Shown here in pieces: positions 24,340 through 34,086 of a stretch of DNA of 53,222 bases. How positions within the stretch are numbered: position 1 is the first letter of the stretch; each line of letters starts with the position of its first letter. The translations under genes and the position numbers were made by a program. The notes under the pieces are model-generated. The model saw only the letters and a program-made list of their open reading frames with translations. It did no database searches and had not been told where the DNA came from. The stretch is from the NCBI GenBank assembly GCA_015056125.1, contig SVGW01000011.1, forward strand, positions 1 to 53,222, read 5' to 3'. Origin of the DNA: Clostridiales bacterium (lineage in GTDB: Bacteria; Bacillota; Clostridia; Christensenellales; Aristaeellaceae).

Positions 24340-25257
24340 TTAATTCTCTTTCTTTTCTTCTTCCGGCTTCTCCAGAATGATCTTGCCGTCCGCCATTTCC
24401 ATCTTCACCCGGTTGCCGGTGATCTGCATTTTTTCCAGCATATCCCGGGGGATCTGCAATCTGCCTGCCCGGTCCAGGATGGCATATTCATCCTGCACCT
24501 CCTGGGCGCTGGTCATGGCGTCAATTTCGTTCCAGCGATCCAGATAGCTTTGCTTCATGATCCTTTCACTGCTGATTTTTCCATCCCGGATGGCTACCAC
24601 CCTGTGCACCTTCTTGGCCAAAGTTTGATCGTGGGTAACGATTACGGTGGTAATCTCCGTTTCCCGGTTAATAGCCCTGAGCACATCCAGAATATACGCG
24701 CCTGTTTTAGCATCCACCGAGCCGGTGGGCTCATCCGCCAGCAGGAGTTTGGGCGCATTGGCCAGAGCAATGGCAATGGCCACCCGCTGCTGCTCACCCC
24801 CGGATAATTGGGTAAGGCGGCTGTGCTTTTTATTGGAAAGCCCCACCATCTCCAGCAGTTCCAGAGCCCGCTGCTTTTTCTTTTTGCCGGAATCAAAGAG
24901 CATGGGCATCTGCACGTTCTGCCACGCGGTGAGATAAGGAACCAAATTGCGCCCGTTATTCTGCCATACAAAGCCTACCGTGCGCCGCTTATAATCCACC
25001 AGTTCCCGTTCATTCAGCTTAAACAGGTCCTTCCCATCCACCATCAATCGTCCGGCAGAGGGTCTGTCCAGCCCGCCGATCATGTTGAGGAAGGTGGATT
25101 TTCCGCTGCCGCTGTTGCCGATAATGGCCAGCAATTCGCCCTTATCCACCCGCATTTCCAGGCCCTGAAGCGCCAGCACCTCGATATCCTTGGTTTTATA
25201 GATTTTGACCAGGTTTTCGCATTCGATCATCGCCTGCGCGGCCTCATGCTCTGCCAT
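24340..25257 (-). CDS. ABC ATPase with a C-terminal AbrB-like domain
   Basis: About 305 aa. The first ~225 residues are a MacB/LolD-type ATPase: Walker [10 protein letters not shown], signature LSGGEQQR, Walker [14 protein letters not shown]. The last ~48 residues ([20 protein letters not shown], then [15 protein letters not shown]) resemble a SpoVT/AbrB swapped-hairpin DNA-binding or dimerisation domain. This may be an ATPase dimerisation element or an autoregulator. The start at 25257 overlaps the upstream ATPase gene; the ATG at 25230 is an alternative. It drives the FtsX-type permease with the second ATPase. Confidence 0.85.
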   Translation of the reverse strand: MAEHEAAQAMIECENLVKIYKTKDIEVLALQGLEMRVDKGELLAIIGNSGSGKSTFLNMIGGLDRPSAGRLMVDGKDLFKLNERELVDYKRRTVGFVWQNNGRNLVPYLTAWQNVQMPMLFDSGKKKKQRALELLEMVGLSNKKHSRLTQLSGGEQQRVAIAIALANAPKLLLADEPTGSVDAKTGAYILDVLRAINRETEITTVIVTHDQTLAKKVHRVVAIRDGKISSERIMKQSYLDRWNEIDAMTSAQEVQDEYAILDRAGRLQIPRDMLEKMQITGNRVKMEMADGKIILEKPEEEKKEN

Positions 25258-25924
25258 AAACCCGTTCACCATCCTCCAATTCATATACTGCATCGCCGAT
25301 TTCCATCAGCCCTGTATCGTGGGTGGTCATCACTACGGTGACGCCTTCCTGTTCGCACAGGGTTTTAAAAATCTTCACCACCTGCAGCCCCGTCAAAGTA
25401 TCCAATTCCGCTGTGGGTTCATCGGCAAAGATCACCTTGGGCCGATGGGCCAGCGCCCTTGCAATGCACACCCGCTGCTGCTCGCCGCCTGAAAGCTCCT
25501 GGGGCATATGCTTCATGCGAGTGCCAAGGTTCACCATCTTCAGGCATTCCTCCGCCCGCTTTTCCCAGCTTTCTTTGCTTCTGGCCATACGCAGGGCATA
25601 TTCCACGTTTTCCTGGGCGGTCATCATAGGAATCAGCGCCACGGACTGAAACACAAAGCCAATTTCTTTTCTGCGAAGCTTGGCCTGGCTGCGCTCGGAC
25701 ATACCCACAATATTTTTCCCGTCAAACCACACTTCCCCCGCCGTGGGCTTATCCAGCGCGCCCAGAATATTCATCAAGGTGGTTTTTCCAGAGCCAGATC
25801 TGCCCTTTAAGATGGTCAATTTTCCCCGGGGCACCACGATATCCACGCCCTTGAGGGCCCAGAAATCCCCGCCGGAGGTGTGGAACCTGCGCTTAATGCC
25901 TTTGGCATCGATAAATGCATCCAT
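25244..25924 (-). CDS. ABC ATPase, MacB/LolD type
   Basis: A 226-aa ATPase with Walker A GRSGSGKTT near residue 41, Q-loop VFQSVALIP, signature LSGGEQQR and Walker B VIFADEPTAELD. It partners with the FtsX-type permease upstream (4 nt gap) and the ATPase-AbrB fusion downstream (overlap). Two different ATPases with one double-length permease suggests a heterodimeric motor. Confidence 0.92.
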   Translation of the reverse strand: MDAFIDAKGIKRRFHTSGGDFWALKGVDIVVPRGKLTILKGRSGSGKTTLMNILGALDKPTAGEVWFDGKNIVGMSERSQAKLRRKEIGFVFQSVALIPMMTAQENVEYALRMARSKESWEKRAEECLKMVNLGTRMKHMPQELSGGEQQRVCIARALAHRPKVIFADEPTAELDTLTGLQVVKIFKTLCEQEGVTVVMTTHDTGLMEIGDAVYELEDGERVYGRA

Positions 25925-25928
25925 GTGA

Positions 25929-28736
25929 TCAATCCTCCCCCAGCTTCAGTGCCTGGGCAATCTTGAGCCGGGATATGAGCATTCCCAGCACCACCATACA
26001 CAAAAGAATCACAATGCCAATGATCACAAACAAGCGCACATAATCCGCCGTATGGCTCACCACTTCCAAGGGAATGGCATAATCGCTGGCGGCATAGGCC
26101 AATTGGATCAGGGGCATATAGAGCTTCGCCGTAAAATGCCCTACCGCTGCGCCAACGCCCAGGGGCAGCGCGGAAATGAAAAGCTGTTCATTGAGCAGCA
26201 TGGTGATCACTTCCCGCATGCTCATGCCCATAGCCCTGAAAATACCAAACTGCAATGAACGGGAACGGATGGACAAAATCCAATAGATCAAAAAGCCCAC
26301 GGAGCAAAGGAGAAGCACCACAATGAAGCCCACGGTGAGAATGCCGTTGGTCCCCTGGAGCACAGGATCATTTTTCTTTTCGGTCAGCTTGGCGTCACTA
26401 TCCTGAAAAAGAGTATACCCAATCCCATTTTCCTGGGCAAATTCATAGAAGTAACCACTGCCATCTTTATTTTTAATCCAAAGCTGATAGGGCTCTTCGC
26501 CCCAGGAGGACTGCAATTGCTGCAGATGGGCCACAATCAGATAATTCTCCGTTTCCTTGAATACCCCATCCGTGCCCTGCTTGTATTCCACCGGCAAAAA
26601 GCCCGGAAAATAATCCACAAAGCCATATACGATGCCCATCTGGGAATCGCCGTTCTTATTGCGATAGGTGATGGTATCGCCCAGCTTATAGCCGTGGGTG
26701 GTTTGGAAATTGCGGGAAAGGAGCACGCTGCGGCTATTTCGGGAAAGGGCATTGAGATAATGATACCAATGAATATCCGAAAGGCTATCCTTAAACCAGG
26801 CAGCCTCCCCAAAATCCTTGGTATGGATGCCCATGAGCTGCACATTTTTTACCGTGCCTTTGGAAACGCTCACGCTGATATCCTTATTTACATACACCCT
26901 GGCGATAGCTTGGGCGCCCTCCAAATCATCATAGCGCCCAAAGTCCGGCTCATAATATTCCATTTCCAGGTTCGGGTCATCCGCTACGCTGGAAGCATTA
27001 TCCGCCCATTTTTCCTGCACCACTAGATCAGCGCCAATGGCATAGCGCAGATTATCCTCTGCATTTTGATTAATGGTGCGGGCGGCCTGGGCGTTGAATA
27101 CCCCCAGAGCAATGGTCATGATCAAAAATACCATAATAAAGCCCTGGCTGCTCCGGGTGCGCAGCACTCGCATAAAGGAAGCGTAGAGCGCAGGGCTCCA
27201 AATCCGGCGGAAAAGGCGGAAAAGCACCCACACCACCAGCGGCAGCACCCGCACGGCCAGCAGGCCCGCACCAATCATAAACAGGCTGCTGGATAAAAAC
27301 AGCAAGGGATCCAGTGAGGCGCCTTCCAGCACCCGCACAGCCAGAATATCCTTCTGGCCGCTGAATGAATAGAGCCCATAAAGCGCCACGCCCAGAATAA
27401 TAAAATCCAGGCAAAGCTTCTGCCACATGGGCGTTTGAGTAATTTTCTTATTTTTCTGCCGCTTATGCCCCACAATGCTGGCCTTGGAATAGCGCAGCGC
27501 AGGGATCACCATAGCCGCCATGGAAAGAAGCGAGGCAGCCCCGGCGAAAAGCAGCGCCTCCTTATGCACCTCCACCGGCAGCGAGCCCCGGTTCACAAAT
27601 TCCAGGAAAGCATTGGAGGCCCCGATCACCTGGCATAAATATGCCCCCAAGGGAATGCCTGCGCCGTAGGATAAAAGGGCCACCAGCAGGCTCTGGATAA
27701 AGTAGATGGAAAAAATCTGGCCTCTTCCAGCGCCGCGGCTTTTGATCACCGCAATTTCATTCTGCTCCATTTCCAACATCTGCCGGGACACCATGAACAC
27801 AAAAGCCGCCAGCAGCGCGAAAACAGGAGTTTGCAGTACCCAGAGGGTCACATTCACCTTTTTTTCCGTTTTAACAAAGTTGCTGAGCACATCCGTGAAA
27901 TTATCCCGGTAATTCTTGCGGAACTGGCTGTTTAATTCGCCGGTGAGGTATTCCGATGCCGCCAGCATCGCCTGGGCATTTTCACCCCGGAATTGCGTGT
28001 AATCCAGAAGCACATACCAGGTGGTGCTGATGCTGTTTTGCATGGTATCCTGATTCATAAACAAGCTGTTAAACAAATCAGGATCCATGAAGCATTCGTC
28101 ATAATAGTAATTGGGATTCCTGACCCAGTAGATATCTTCCTGGCTCTTGTTGGTAAACATGCCGGCAATTCTGATTTTCACCGAGTTTCCCGCTGAATCC
28201 AAAAGCCGGGGAAATTCGATCACGTCCTCCATCATCAGGTTCATGCCCCGCATAGCGCCCTCGGATACGATCACGTCAATAATGCCCTCCGCATCCGGCG
28301 CTTGGGAATACATGCGGCCGGTGAGCAAGGTGATATGCTCCTCCATTTCATTCAAAGAAGCAATGGAAAGCATCGGTTCCTGAGCATCGGAACGGTTCAT
28401 TTCCAAGGCGCCTCGAACGGATTGAGTGAACCGGTAGCATACCTTTTCAATGGCTGGAACCTGATACTTTTCTTCCATCTGCAGCGCCCACGCATCCTGG
28501 GCTTTAATGGTTTCCAAGCTCTTGGTGGCATTGGCCATGGTCAAAGTGATCAGGCCGGGATATGCATTATTTTCCGTCAGGTAATCTTCCAGGCCCCGGG
28601 TCAGCGTTCTTTGGAGCATCGCCCGGGTATACATAGGATTGGCCGAGGCGATGCTGACCGAAAGGATATTGCCGATCAGCAGGGCCAGCAGCATCCATTT
28701 TTTGCTGATCATTTTCCGGATAACAAATCTAAGCAT
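25929..28736 (-). CDS. Large FtsX-type ABC permease
   Basis: A 935-aa permease. An N-terminal membrane segment (MLLALLIGNILSVSIA) is followed by a ~270-residue extracellular domain, then three or four membrane segments around 290-430, another block near 450-560 with FMRVLRTRSSQGFIMVFLIM, a second extracellular domain, and a final FtsX block near 790-935 ending in SRLKIAQALKLGED. This two-repeat FtsX layout is that of mechanotransmission-type transporters (MacB/BceB relatives). They drive extracytoplasmic work or export without a classical channel. With three HlyD-like partners, export of a peptide or lipid is the likely job. Confidence 0.88.
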   Translation of the reverse strand: MLRFVIRKMISKKWMLLALLIGNILSVSIASANPMYTRAMLQRTLTRGLEDYLTENNAYPGLITLTMANATKSLETIKAQDAWALQMEEKYQVPAIEKVCYRFTQSVRGALEMNRSDAQEPMLSIASLNEMEEHITLLTGRMYSQAPDAEGIIDVIVSEGAMRGMNLMMEDVIEFPRLLDSAGNSVKIRIAGMFTNKSQEDIYWVRNPNYYYDECFMDPDLFNSLFMNQDTMQNSISTTWYVLLDYTQFRGENAQAMLAASEYLTGELNSQFRKNYRDNFTDVLSNFVKTEKKVNVTLWVLQTPVFALLAAFVFMVSRQMLEMEQNEIAVIKSRGAGRGQIFSIYFIQSLLVALLSYGAGIPLGAYLCQVIGASNAFLEFVNRGSLPVEVHKEALLFAGAASLLSMAAMVIPALRYSKASIVGHKRQKNKKITQTPMWQKLCLDFIILGVALYGLYSFSGQKDILAVRVLEGASLDPLLFLSSSLFMIGAGLLAVRVLPLVVWVLFRLFRRIWSPALYASFMRVLRTRSSQGFIMVFLIMTIALGVFNAQAARTINQNAEDNLRYAIGADLVVQEKWADNASSVADDPNLEMEYYEPDFGRYDDLEGAQAIARVYVNKDISVSVSKGTVKNVQLMGIHTKDFGEAAWFKDSLSDIHWYHYLNALSRNSRSVLLSRNFQTTHGYKLGDTITYRNKNGDSQMGIVYGFVDYFPGFLPVEYKQGTDGVFKETENYLIVAHLQQLQSSWGEEPYQLWIKNKDGSGYFYEFAQENGIGYTLFQDSDAKLTEKKNDPVLQGTNGILTVGFIVVLLLCSVGFLIYWILSIRSRSLQFGIFRAMGMSMREVITMLLNEQLFISALPLGVGAAVGHFTAKLYMPLIQLAYAASDYAIPLEVVSHTADYVRLFVIIGIVILLCMVVLGMLISRLKIAQALKLGED

Positions 28737-28749
28737 GCCCTGCCTCCTT

Positions 28750-29844
28750 TCAGTTGGTCACGATCACCTCACCCGCCTCCAGGCCCTGCACGATCCAGGC
28801 CTGGGTGGGGTTGGTAAAGGAATTATAATACTGCACATAACGCTTGTGGGCCATGCCCTCCTCCAGCTTTTTCACATAGTGCTTCCCGCTTTCCATGGTT
28901 AAAATATTTCTGGACAGCACAATCACATTTTCAATTCGGCATACTTCACCGATCACGCTGGGGTTGGTCAACTTCACATTTTCCGTATCATATGCATCCA
29001 GCAGAATATAAGCCTTGTTGGTACGCCGATTTTTGGGCAGCAATTGATCCGCACCCACCACTTTCCCGGTAAGCACCGTGCGGCTTTTCACCGGGCCCAC
29101 TTCCACCGTCACATCCATCCCATAGCGGAAATAGCCGTTGCTGTTATCCAATTGCAAAAGCATTCCATCCGTGCGATACATTTGAATCAGCACTTCGCTG
29201 GTGGATACGGCATCCCCTTCCCGCTTGCTTTTTACGTTGGTAAGAACGCCGTCCACAGGAGCGATGAGATAGCACTGCCGGGCCTTTTCTTCCATCTCTT
29301 CCAGCTTCTTTTGCATATCTGAGATGCTGTTTTCCTGCTGATACGTGTATTTTTCCAGGGCCAATTGCTGATAGGCAATTTCCAGAGCCAATTGCTCCCG
29401 CTCAAAAGGATCCTTGGTCAACGCCCGCTTTTCCTCCAGCGCATCCAGGGCCTTCAGCCGGCTTTCAACGCCGCTTTCCATTGTTTCTTTGGCCCTTTGC
29501 AAATTCAGTCGCTGAGAAGCTGCAGTCACTTCATCCTCTGCCAATTGAAACACGGCCAAAATATCCCCGGCCTTCACTTCATCGCCCTTGCGCACCTTGT
29601 ATTCCACAAATTTGGCGCCGCTTGTTTCAAAGCGAAGGCTATAGGTGAAGGGATAAAATTCTTTCCCGCCGGTGGACGCCGTGCGCACGTAATCCCCGTG
29701 CTCGATCACCATGGTATCATAATTTACCTTTTCTTCCTGAATATCCTCCAGGGAAATCAGGCTATCGCTTTCCTGCGCTCCCTGGGCCCAGAGAGGAAAC
29801 AGCAGAAAAAAGGCCAGAAGCAGCACGCACTTATTCTTTAACAT
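28750..29844 (-). CDS. HlyD/MacA-type adaptor 1
   Basis: A 364-aa secreted or membrane-anchored protein with an N-terminal signal or anchor (LLLAFFLLFPLWAQG). A biotinyl-lipoyl-like strand (EYKVRKGDEVKAGDILAVF near 80), a long coiled coil at about 105-195 (AASQRLNLQRAKETME through KKLEEMEEKARQ) and the returning strand LIAPVDGVLTNVKSKREGD match MacA/HlyD adaptors. It overlaps adaptor 2 by 14 nt. It should couple the FtsX permease to its substrate outside the membrane. Confidence 0.85.
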   Translation of the reverse strand: MLKNKCVLLLAFFLLFPLWAQGAQESDSLISLEDIQEEKVNYDTMVIEHGDYVRTASTGGKEFYPFTYSLRFETSGAKFVEYKVRKGDEVKAGDILAVFQLAEDEVTAASQRLNLQRAKETMESGVESRLKALDALEEKRALTKDPFEREQLALEIAYQQLALEKYTYQQENSISDMQKKLEEMEEKARQCYLIAPVDGVLTNVKSKREGDAVSTSEVLIQMYRTDGMLLQLDNSNGYFRYGMDVTVEVGPVKSRTVLTGKVVGADQLLPKNRRTNKAYILLDAYDTENVKLTNPSVIGEVCRIENVIVLSRNILTMESGKHYVKKLEEGMAHKRYVQYYNSFTNPTQAWIVQGLEAGEVIVTN

Positions 29845-30925
29845 AAACCACCGCTCCTTCCTCCAGCCCTTCCGTAATCTGGGTTTCCCAATCCGTGGTA
29901 ATGCCCACCTTCACGCTCCTGCGCACCCGCTTGCCATTTTCAATCAGGTATACATATTTCCCGGTGCTGTCGCTGTAAAGGGCGTTGCTGGGGATGAGCA
30001 ATGCATTTTCCGCTTCCCTCGTTACAATGCACACCATGGCATATTGCCCTGCCTTCAAGGGAGCGTTTTCATCACGGAGCGAGAATTGACTCTTCACTTC
30101 TTCCCCTGCAAGCACCAGAGATACATATTCCTTCATATCTATTTCAACCGGAACAAGATCGTGCTTTTGATCCTCAATCATAGCATACAGCCCAAATGCA
30201 TTTTGAAGCGACACGGGCGATACATAATCCGATTCAATCATCAATTTGCTTTCATCGGCCAGATACAAAATGGGATGATAGGCTTTCACGCTGCTGCCCG
30301 GCTGCAAGGATGCTGCGAACAGGATCCGCCCATCAAAGGGGGCGTAAAGAACACCTGCCTTCATTTCCTCCTGCAGCTTTTCAATGTTTTCCTGATACTG
30401 CGTGATCTGCCGATCCCGCAGCTCCTTTTCCAGGGCCTGATTCAGCTGCTCTTCCTCAATATCCAAATCCATCAAGGCCAGGGTTTTCTCCTCCGCGCCC
30501 TGAAAACGCATCTGATTTTTTTTACTGATCAGTATCTCCAATTCCAGCGCAGCCATTTCATCATCGAAACGCGCCTGGGTCAAAAGCCGTTCCAGGGTTT
30601 CCTGGAGGCTTTTCAGCTTTTTTTCCTCGTTCTCCTGATTAAGGGCAATCAGTATATCCCCTTTTTTCACCGCCTGGCCCACGGCTACATGCACCGTTCC
30701 CACCGTGCCGGGAACGGTGAAATAAAGCTCCTCCACCTGAGGGCATACGGCGCCTTCGTACAATTCGATCGTCCGGATATCCCCCCGATATGCTTGAGCC
30801 GTATCCATTTGCACGCCCACGGGCTCCAGCAGCTCAGGCACATCCTCCGCCCCAAGCGCCGTGCATCCCCAGGCGCAGCAGGCAAGGGCCGCCATCAGGC
30901 AAAGCATTTTTCGCCACATCTTCAT
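29831..30925 (-). CDS. HlyD/MacA-type adaptor 2
   Basis: A 364-aa protein with a signal peptide (MLCLMAALACCAWGCTALGA); the cysteines near the cleavage site could be a lipobox but the match is poor. The lipoyl-like strand is GTVHVAVGQAVKKGDILIAL near 72, the coiled coil spans about 95-195, and YAPFDGRILFAASLQPG closes it. It is a paralogue of the neighbouring adaptors and is probably part of one mixed adaptor assembly. Confidence 0.85.
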   Translation of the reverse strand: MKMWRKMLCLMAALACCAWGCTALGAEDVPELLEPVGVQMDTAQAYRGDIRTIELYEGAVCPQVEELYFTVPGTVGTVHVAVGQAVKKGDILIALNQENEEKKLKSLQETLERLLTQARFDDEMAALELEILISKKNQMRFQGAEEKTLALMDLDIEEEQLNQALEKELRDRQITQYQENIEKLQEEMKAGVLYAPFDGRILFAASLQPGSSVKAYHPILYLADESKLMIESDYVSPVSLQNAFGLYAMIEDQKHDLVPVEIDMKEYVSLVLAGEEVKSQFSLRDENAPLKAGQYAMVCIVTREAENALLIPSNALYSDSTGKYVYLIENGKRVRRSVKVGITTDWETQITEGLEEGAVVYVKE

Positions 30926-30937
30926 GTTCCACCTACT

Positions 30938-32029
30938 TTAATCCACCACAACCGTTTCGCCCTCTTGAAGGCCGCCGGTAATCTCTATCCGTTTATTGAT
31001 GGTCATGCCGGTTTCCACGTTCTTATAGCCCTTGGTGCCGTCATCCTTCTGATAATAAACGATCATCTGCTCACCGATGGAGGCAACCGCTTTTTCAGAC
31101 AGCGTGAGCACATTTTCCCTTACATTCAGCACCAGTTCTATTCTGCCCGTATCCCCGTCCTCCAGCTCAAAGTTGGGCTCATTGAGCTTGAAATACACAT
31201 AGGCGCTTTTGCCTTCCGTTTTTTCCTGCTGATCCAGTCCCAGGCTTTCTTCATCCGCTACCGTTGCTGCATAAATCGCCTTCCCCACAGCGATTTCATA
31301 CTGATCTCCAGGCCGAAAATAATGCCAATAGGGGGTTTCGGCACGAAAAAGAGACAGGGTGGCATCCGCCAATGTGATCACCCGTTCCCCCAAAGCGCTC
31401 CTGGTGCCTTCATCATATTGGCGCACATAGGTGATTGTGCCGTCAAAGGGAGCAATGATCTGCCGGCTGACCAGCTGCTTTTCCAGGGATTGAAGGGTGA
31501 GAGTTTGCAGGGTGCGGCTATCCTCCAGGCTTTGGCGCCGATTGGCATAATCCAGGATCACTTTTTCCCGTGCCTCCATAAGCGCGCTATTTCCCTTTCC
31601 TGCTTGCTCCAATTCGCACCTGCGCAGGGCCAATTCCTCCAATTGATCCAGATGGGCAAGGCGAAGCCGGGTTTCCTCCAGATTTTCCTGGGCAGTATCG
31701 ATCCTGCTTCGCATATCGGAAAGCTGCAATTGTGCCAGCACCTGGCCTTTTTTTACGCTATCGCCCAATTGCACAAAAACTTCATCGATATATTCTCCGC
31801 CCACGCTGAAATGAAGCCCTGCCGACTGCACGGGCACATATCGGCAGCTGACGCTCTTTTTTTCAATCAGCGTTTCCCTGATCACCGTTTCCGTTTTATA
31901 GGCCGGCTGGGTATAGCTCGATAGAAGCGGCGCCGTCCGGGGTGCCTCCTCCTGGGGCAGCAGCATGCAGCCGGATAGCAGCCAGGGCGTGAGCAGCAAA
32001 AGCGCCCATGCCAGATTTTTTTTGCCCAT
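30938..32029 (-). CDS. HlyD/MacA-type adaptor 3, lipoprotein
   Basis: About 363 aa. The signal peptide ends in a good lipobox (LLSGC), so it is probably lipid-anchored on the outer face. EVFVQLGDSVKKGQVLAQLQ near residue 85 is the lipoyl-like strand, a coiled coil spans about 110-185, and IIAPFDGTITYVRQYDEG follows. The ATG at 32029 has AGGA 5 nt upstream; an ATG at 32041 overlapping the previous stop is the alternative. Confidence 0.85.
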   Translation of the reverse strand: MGKKNLAWALLLLTPWLLSGCMLLPQEEAPRTAPLLSSYTQPAYKTETVIRETLIEKKSVSCRYVPVQSAGLHFSVGGEYIDEVFVQLGDSVKKGQVLAQLQLSDMRSRIDTAQENLEETRLRLAHLDQLEELALRRCELEQAGKGNSALMEAREKVILDYANRRQSLEDSRTLQTLTLQSLEKQLVSRQIIAPFDGTITYVRQYDEGTRSALGERVITLADATLSLFRAETPYWHYFRPGDQYEIAVGKAIYAATVADEESLGLDQQEKTEGKSAYVYFKLNEPNFELEDGDTGRIELVLNVRENVLTLSEKAVASIGEQMIVYYQKDDGTKGYKNVETGMTINKRIEITGGLQEGETVVVD

Positions 32030-32037
32030 CGTCATCC

Positions 32038-33411
32038 TCATTCCAAATCAAATTTAATCGTGTCTTCCCGGGCAGAAATTTCAATGCGCCAGGAAGCTTC
32101 ATCCTCCCCGGCAAGATGCGCAGGAATTTCCGCATAGATCAGCAGCGGCGCCTTGGCCATGGGAAGAAGTGAAATATCCAGGCCGCTGCGCCCATCCCGC
32201 TCACATACTACTGTGGCGTCAAAGGCGTATCCGTCTTCATAAATCACCCGGGCGTCCAGATGCATAAACAGGCGCAATTCTTCCTGAGAAAGATTGATAA
32301 TCCATCCATCCGCAGCCAACAAAAGATGATCCCCATTGCCAGATGTCCTGGCAGTATCCGCTCCGTAAGGAGCCGATACGCCCTGGGCAAACCAATAGCG
32401 ATTTAATTGAATCCCCGCCGCATCCTCCAGGATGGAATATTCGATATTTTCTTCTGTCGCTTCCCTTTTCGTTTCCGTAAGGGCGCGCATCAGGGAAGCA
32501 TCGGCGCATCCCGTTTCCACCAGGCCCAGGTATTTCTGCGCTCTGCGCACCGCCGCAATCGCCACAGTGCCAAAGGTTTTTCCAGGTTCGCCGCTGAGGA
32601 ATCCGGCAGACACCAGGGCCTGCTGCGCCTTTAAAGAAGCGTCAGAACGCTGATCTTTCATGATCATGCCAAATTCATCGTCAATTTCGCTTCCATCCAG
32701 CGCAAGCTCCACCCGGCTCTTCATGCATAGCGGCGCAAAGCCGTAATTCACTTTCCAAGCTGCATTGCTCCGATCCCAAAGCCCATAATTTTCAAGGCCC
32801 GCCTGATCAAGCAACGCCGCCGCATCCCCAAGGGCCACAAGCGAAGCTGCTTCCAGGCGCTTCCGGGCGGTGGTGCTTTGTGCGTCAAAGGTGGTGGTAT
32901 AGGTACTGTCTCCCAGCAGGCGCATGGATACCTTGCCCGCATTTTGCACGGCCGCAATCATTTCCACTGCTTCTAAAGTCAGCGGCGCAGAGATCATTTC
33001 CGCCTTTTCCTTGCCGTTTTCCACGATGGAAGATTGGGCGGCCAGATCATAGCGAATGCCATCTGCCAAAATAGAAATGGCCGTGGCGTTAAGAGGCTTG
33101 CTTGGATAGGCATAATACACCCGCAAAACCGGCTGCCATATTCCCGTTTTGCTGTCGCCCTCTGCTTCTACCGTAAATACCAGAAAGGACTGGGAATAAT
33201 CGCTTCCTTCATCCCAGAATCTTTCCAGCAGCGCATCCGCCCCATTGGAGCGCACCGCCCACCTTCCCTTATCGTTTTCCTGATAGGAGGGATAGCGCTG
33301 CAGCGCTTCCATATTCAGCGCTTCCGCAGCCAGGGGCAAGGATTCGCCGTGAGCCACTGCCACACTAAAACATATCACCATTGCCATCAGCCAGATAACC
33401 GCCTTTTTCAT
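32038..33411 (-). CDS. Secreted protein with a peptidoglycan-binding-like domain
   Basis: A 457-aa protein with a signal peptide (VIWLMAMVICFSVAVAHG). Residues about 262-320 (SDASLKAQQALVSAGFLSG, then FGTVAIAAVRRAQKYLGL) match the PG_binding_1 three-helix fold. The N- and C-terminal parts are beta-rich and unrecognised. It is the first gene of the exporter operon, behind a good promoter, and overlaps adaptor 3. It may tie the exporter to the cell wall or sense it. Confidence 0.72.
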   Translation of the reverse strand: MKKAVIWLMAMVICFSVAVAHGESLPLAAEALNMEALQRYPSYQENDKGRWAVRSNGADALLERFWDEGSDYSQSFLVFTVEAEGDSKTGIWQPVLRVYYAYPSKPLNATAISILADGIRYDLAAQSSIVENGKEKAEMISAPLTLEAVEMIAAVQNAGKVSMRLLGDSTYTTTFDAQSTTARKRLEAASLVALGDAAALLDQAGLENYGLWDRSNAAWKVNYGFAPLCMKSRVELALDGSEIDDEFGMIMKDQRSDASLKAQQALVSAGFLSGEPGKTFGTVAIAAVRRAQKYLGLVETGCADASLMRALTETKREATEENIEYSILEDAAGIQLNRYWFAQGVSAPYGADTARTSGNGDHLLLAADGWIINLSQEELRLFMHLDARVIYEDGYAFDATVVCERDGRSGLDISLLPMAKAPLLIYAEIPAHLAGEDEASWRIEISAREDTIKFDLE

Positions 33412-33447
33412 GCGCGCACCTCATTTAATTTAATCGGTATTATATTT

Positions 33448-33476
33448 ATTTTACAACAACTCATAAACCGTGTAAA
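33448..33476 (-). promoter_or_regulatory. Promoter of the multi-adaptor ABC operon
   Basis: TTTACA (33476-33471), a 17-nt spacer and TAAAAT (33453-33448) on the minus strand. Confidence 0.65.
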
Positions 33477-33488
33477 GACACAGATTTG

Positions 33489-34022
33489 TTAACGAACATG
33501 TATCTGCACTTGCTTTTCCAGGCACACCAGATTCACAGCGTCAAGCCCCTGAAAATTACAGGGCACAATCCCAGCCTCCCTGTAGCCCATCCGCCGATAA
33601 ATCCGCCGGGCCGGCGTGTTGCGTTCATTGGTATCCATCCTCAGCACCCGACAGCCCGTTTCCCTGGCCATTTTTTCATAAAAATGCACAAATTCCTGGC
33701 CATAGCCATGGCCTGCCGCCAATGGTGACACCACCAGGGTATGGAGCACCAGCACCTCCCGGTCATCAGCCGGATAATAATAATCCACCTGGGCGTAGGC
33801 ATCCTCCTGCTCCTGGTTGATCCGGGCAGTGGCCACGATCTGCTCCTTTTGCTCCATCACGTAAAGTTCGCCTTTTTTCAGGGACTTTTTTGCTGTTTCG
33901 GCGGTTGGATACACTGTCCGTTTCCATCCGGTAGTAGTGCGCCCCGCTTCTTCTTCATCATGGATCAGCCGGTATATTTCTGTCACCGCACCGATATCCT
34001 TTTCCGTTGCTTTGCGAATCAT
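33489..34022 (-). CDS. GNAT-family N-acetyltransferase
   Basis: A 177-aa acetyltransferase. The acetyl-CoA motif region is HTLVVSPLAAGHGYGQEFV near residue 95, followed by VLRMDTNERNTPARRIYRRMGY, the typical C-terminal motif B. The substrate is unknown. GGAGAGG precedes the ATG. It is a separate unit between the exporter operon promoter and the kinase terminator. Confidence 0.85.
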   Translation of the reverse strand: MIRKATEKDIGAVTEIYRLIHDEEEAGRTTTGWKRTVYPTAETAKKSLKKGELYVMEQKEQIVATARINQEQEDAYAQVDYYYPADDREVLVLHTLVVSPLAAGHGYGQEFVHFYEKMARETGCRVLRMDTNERNTPARRIYRRMGYREAGIVPCNFQGLDAVNLVCLEKQVQIHVR

Positions 34023-34042
34023 TTAGAGCCTCTCCTTAAACG

Positions 34043-34086
34043 CAAAAAGCCGGAAGAGTGCGCAGCGCTCCCCCAGCGATTCCGCC
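34043..34086 (-). terminator. Terminator after the ribulokinase-like gene
   Basis: On the minus strand GCGGAA near 34084 pairs with TTCCGGC near 34055 around a GC-rich inner helix, followed by five T residues. The stem is imperfect. Confidence 0.5.

Noticed and set aside
28750-33411. An RND or type I secretion system
   Set aside because: There are adaptors but no RND pump, no ABC exporter with fused membrane domain and no outer-membrane channel; the permease is FtsX type.
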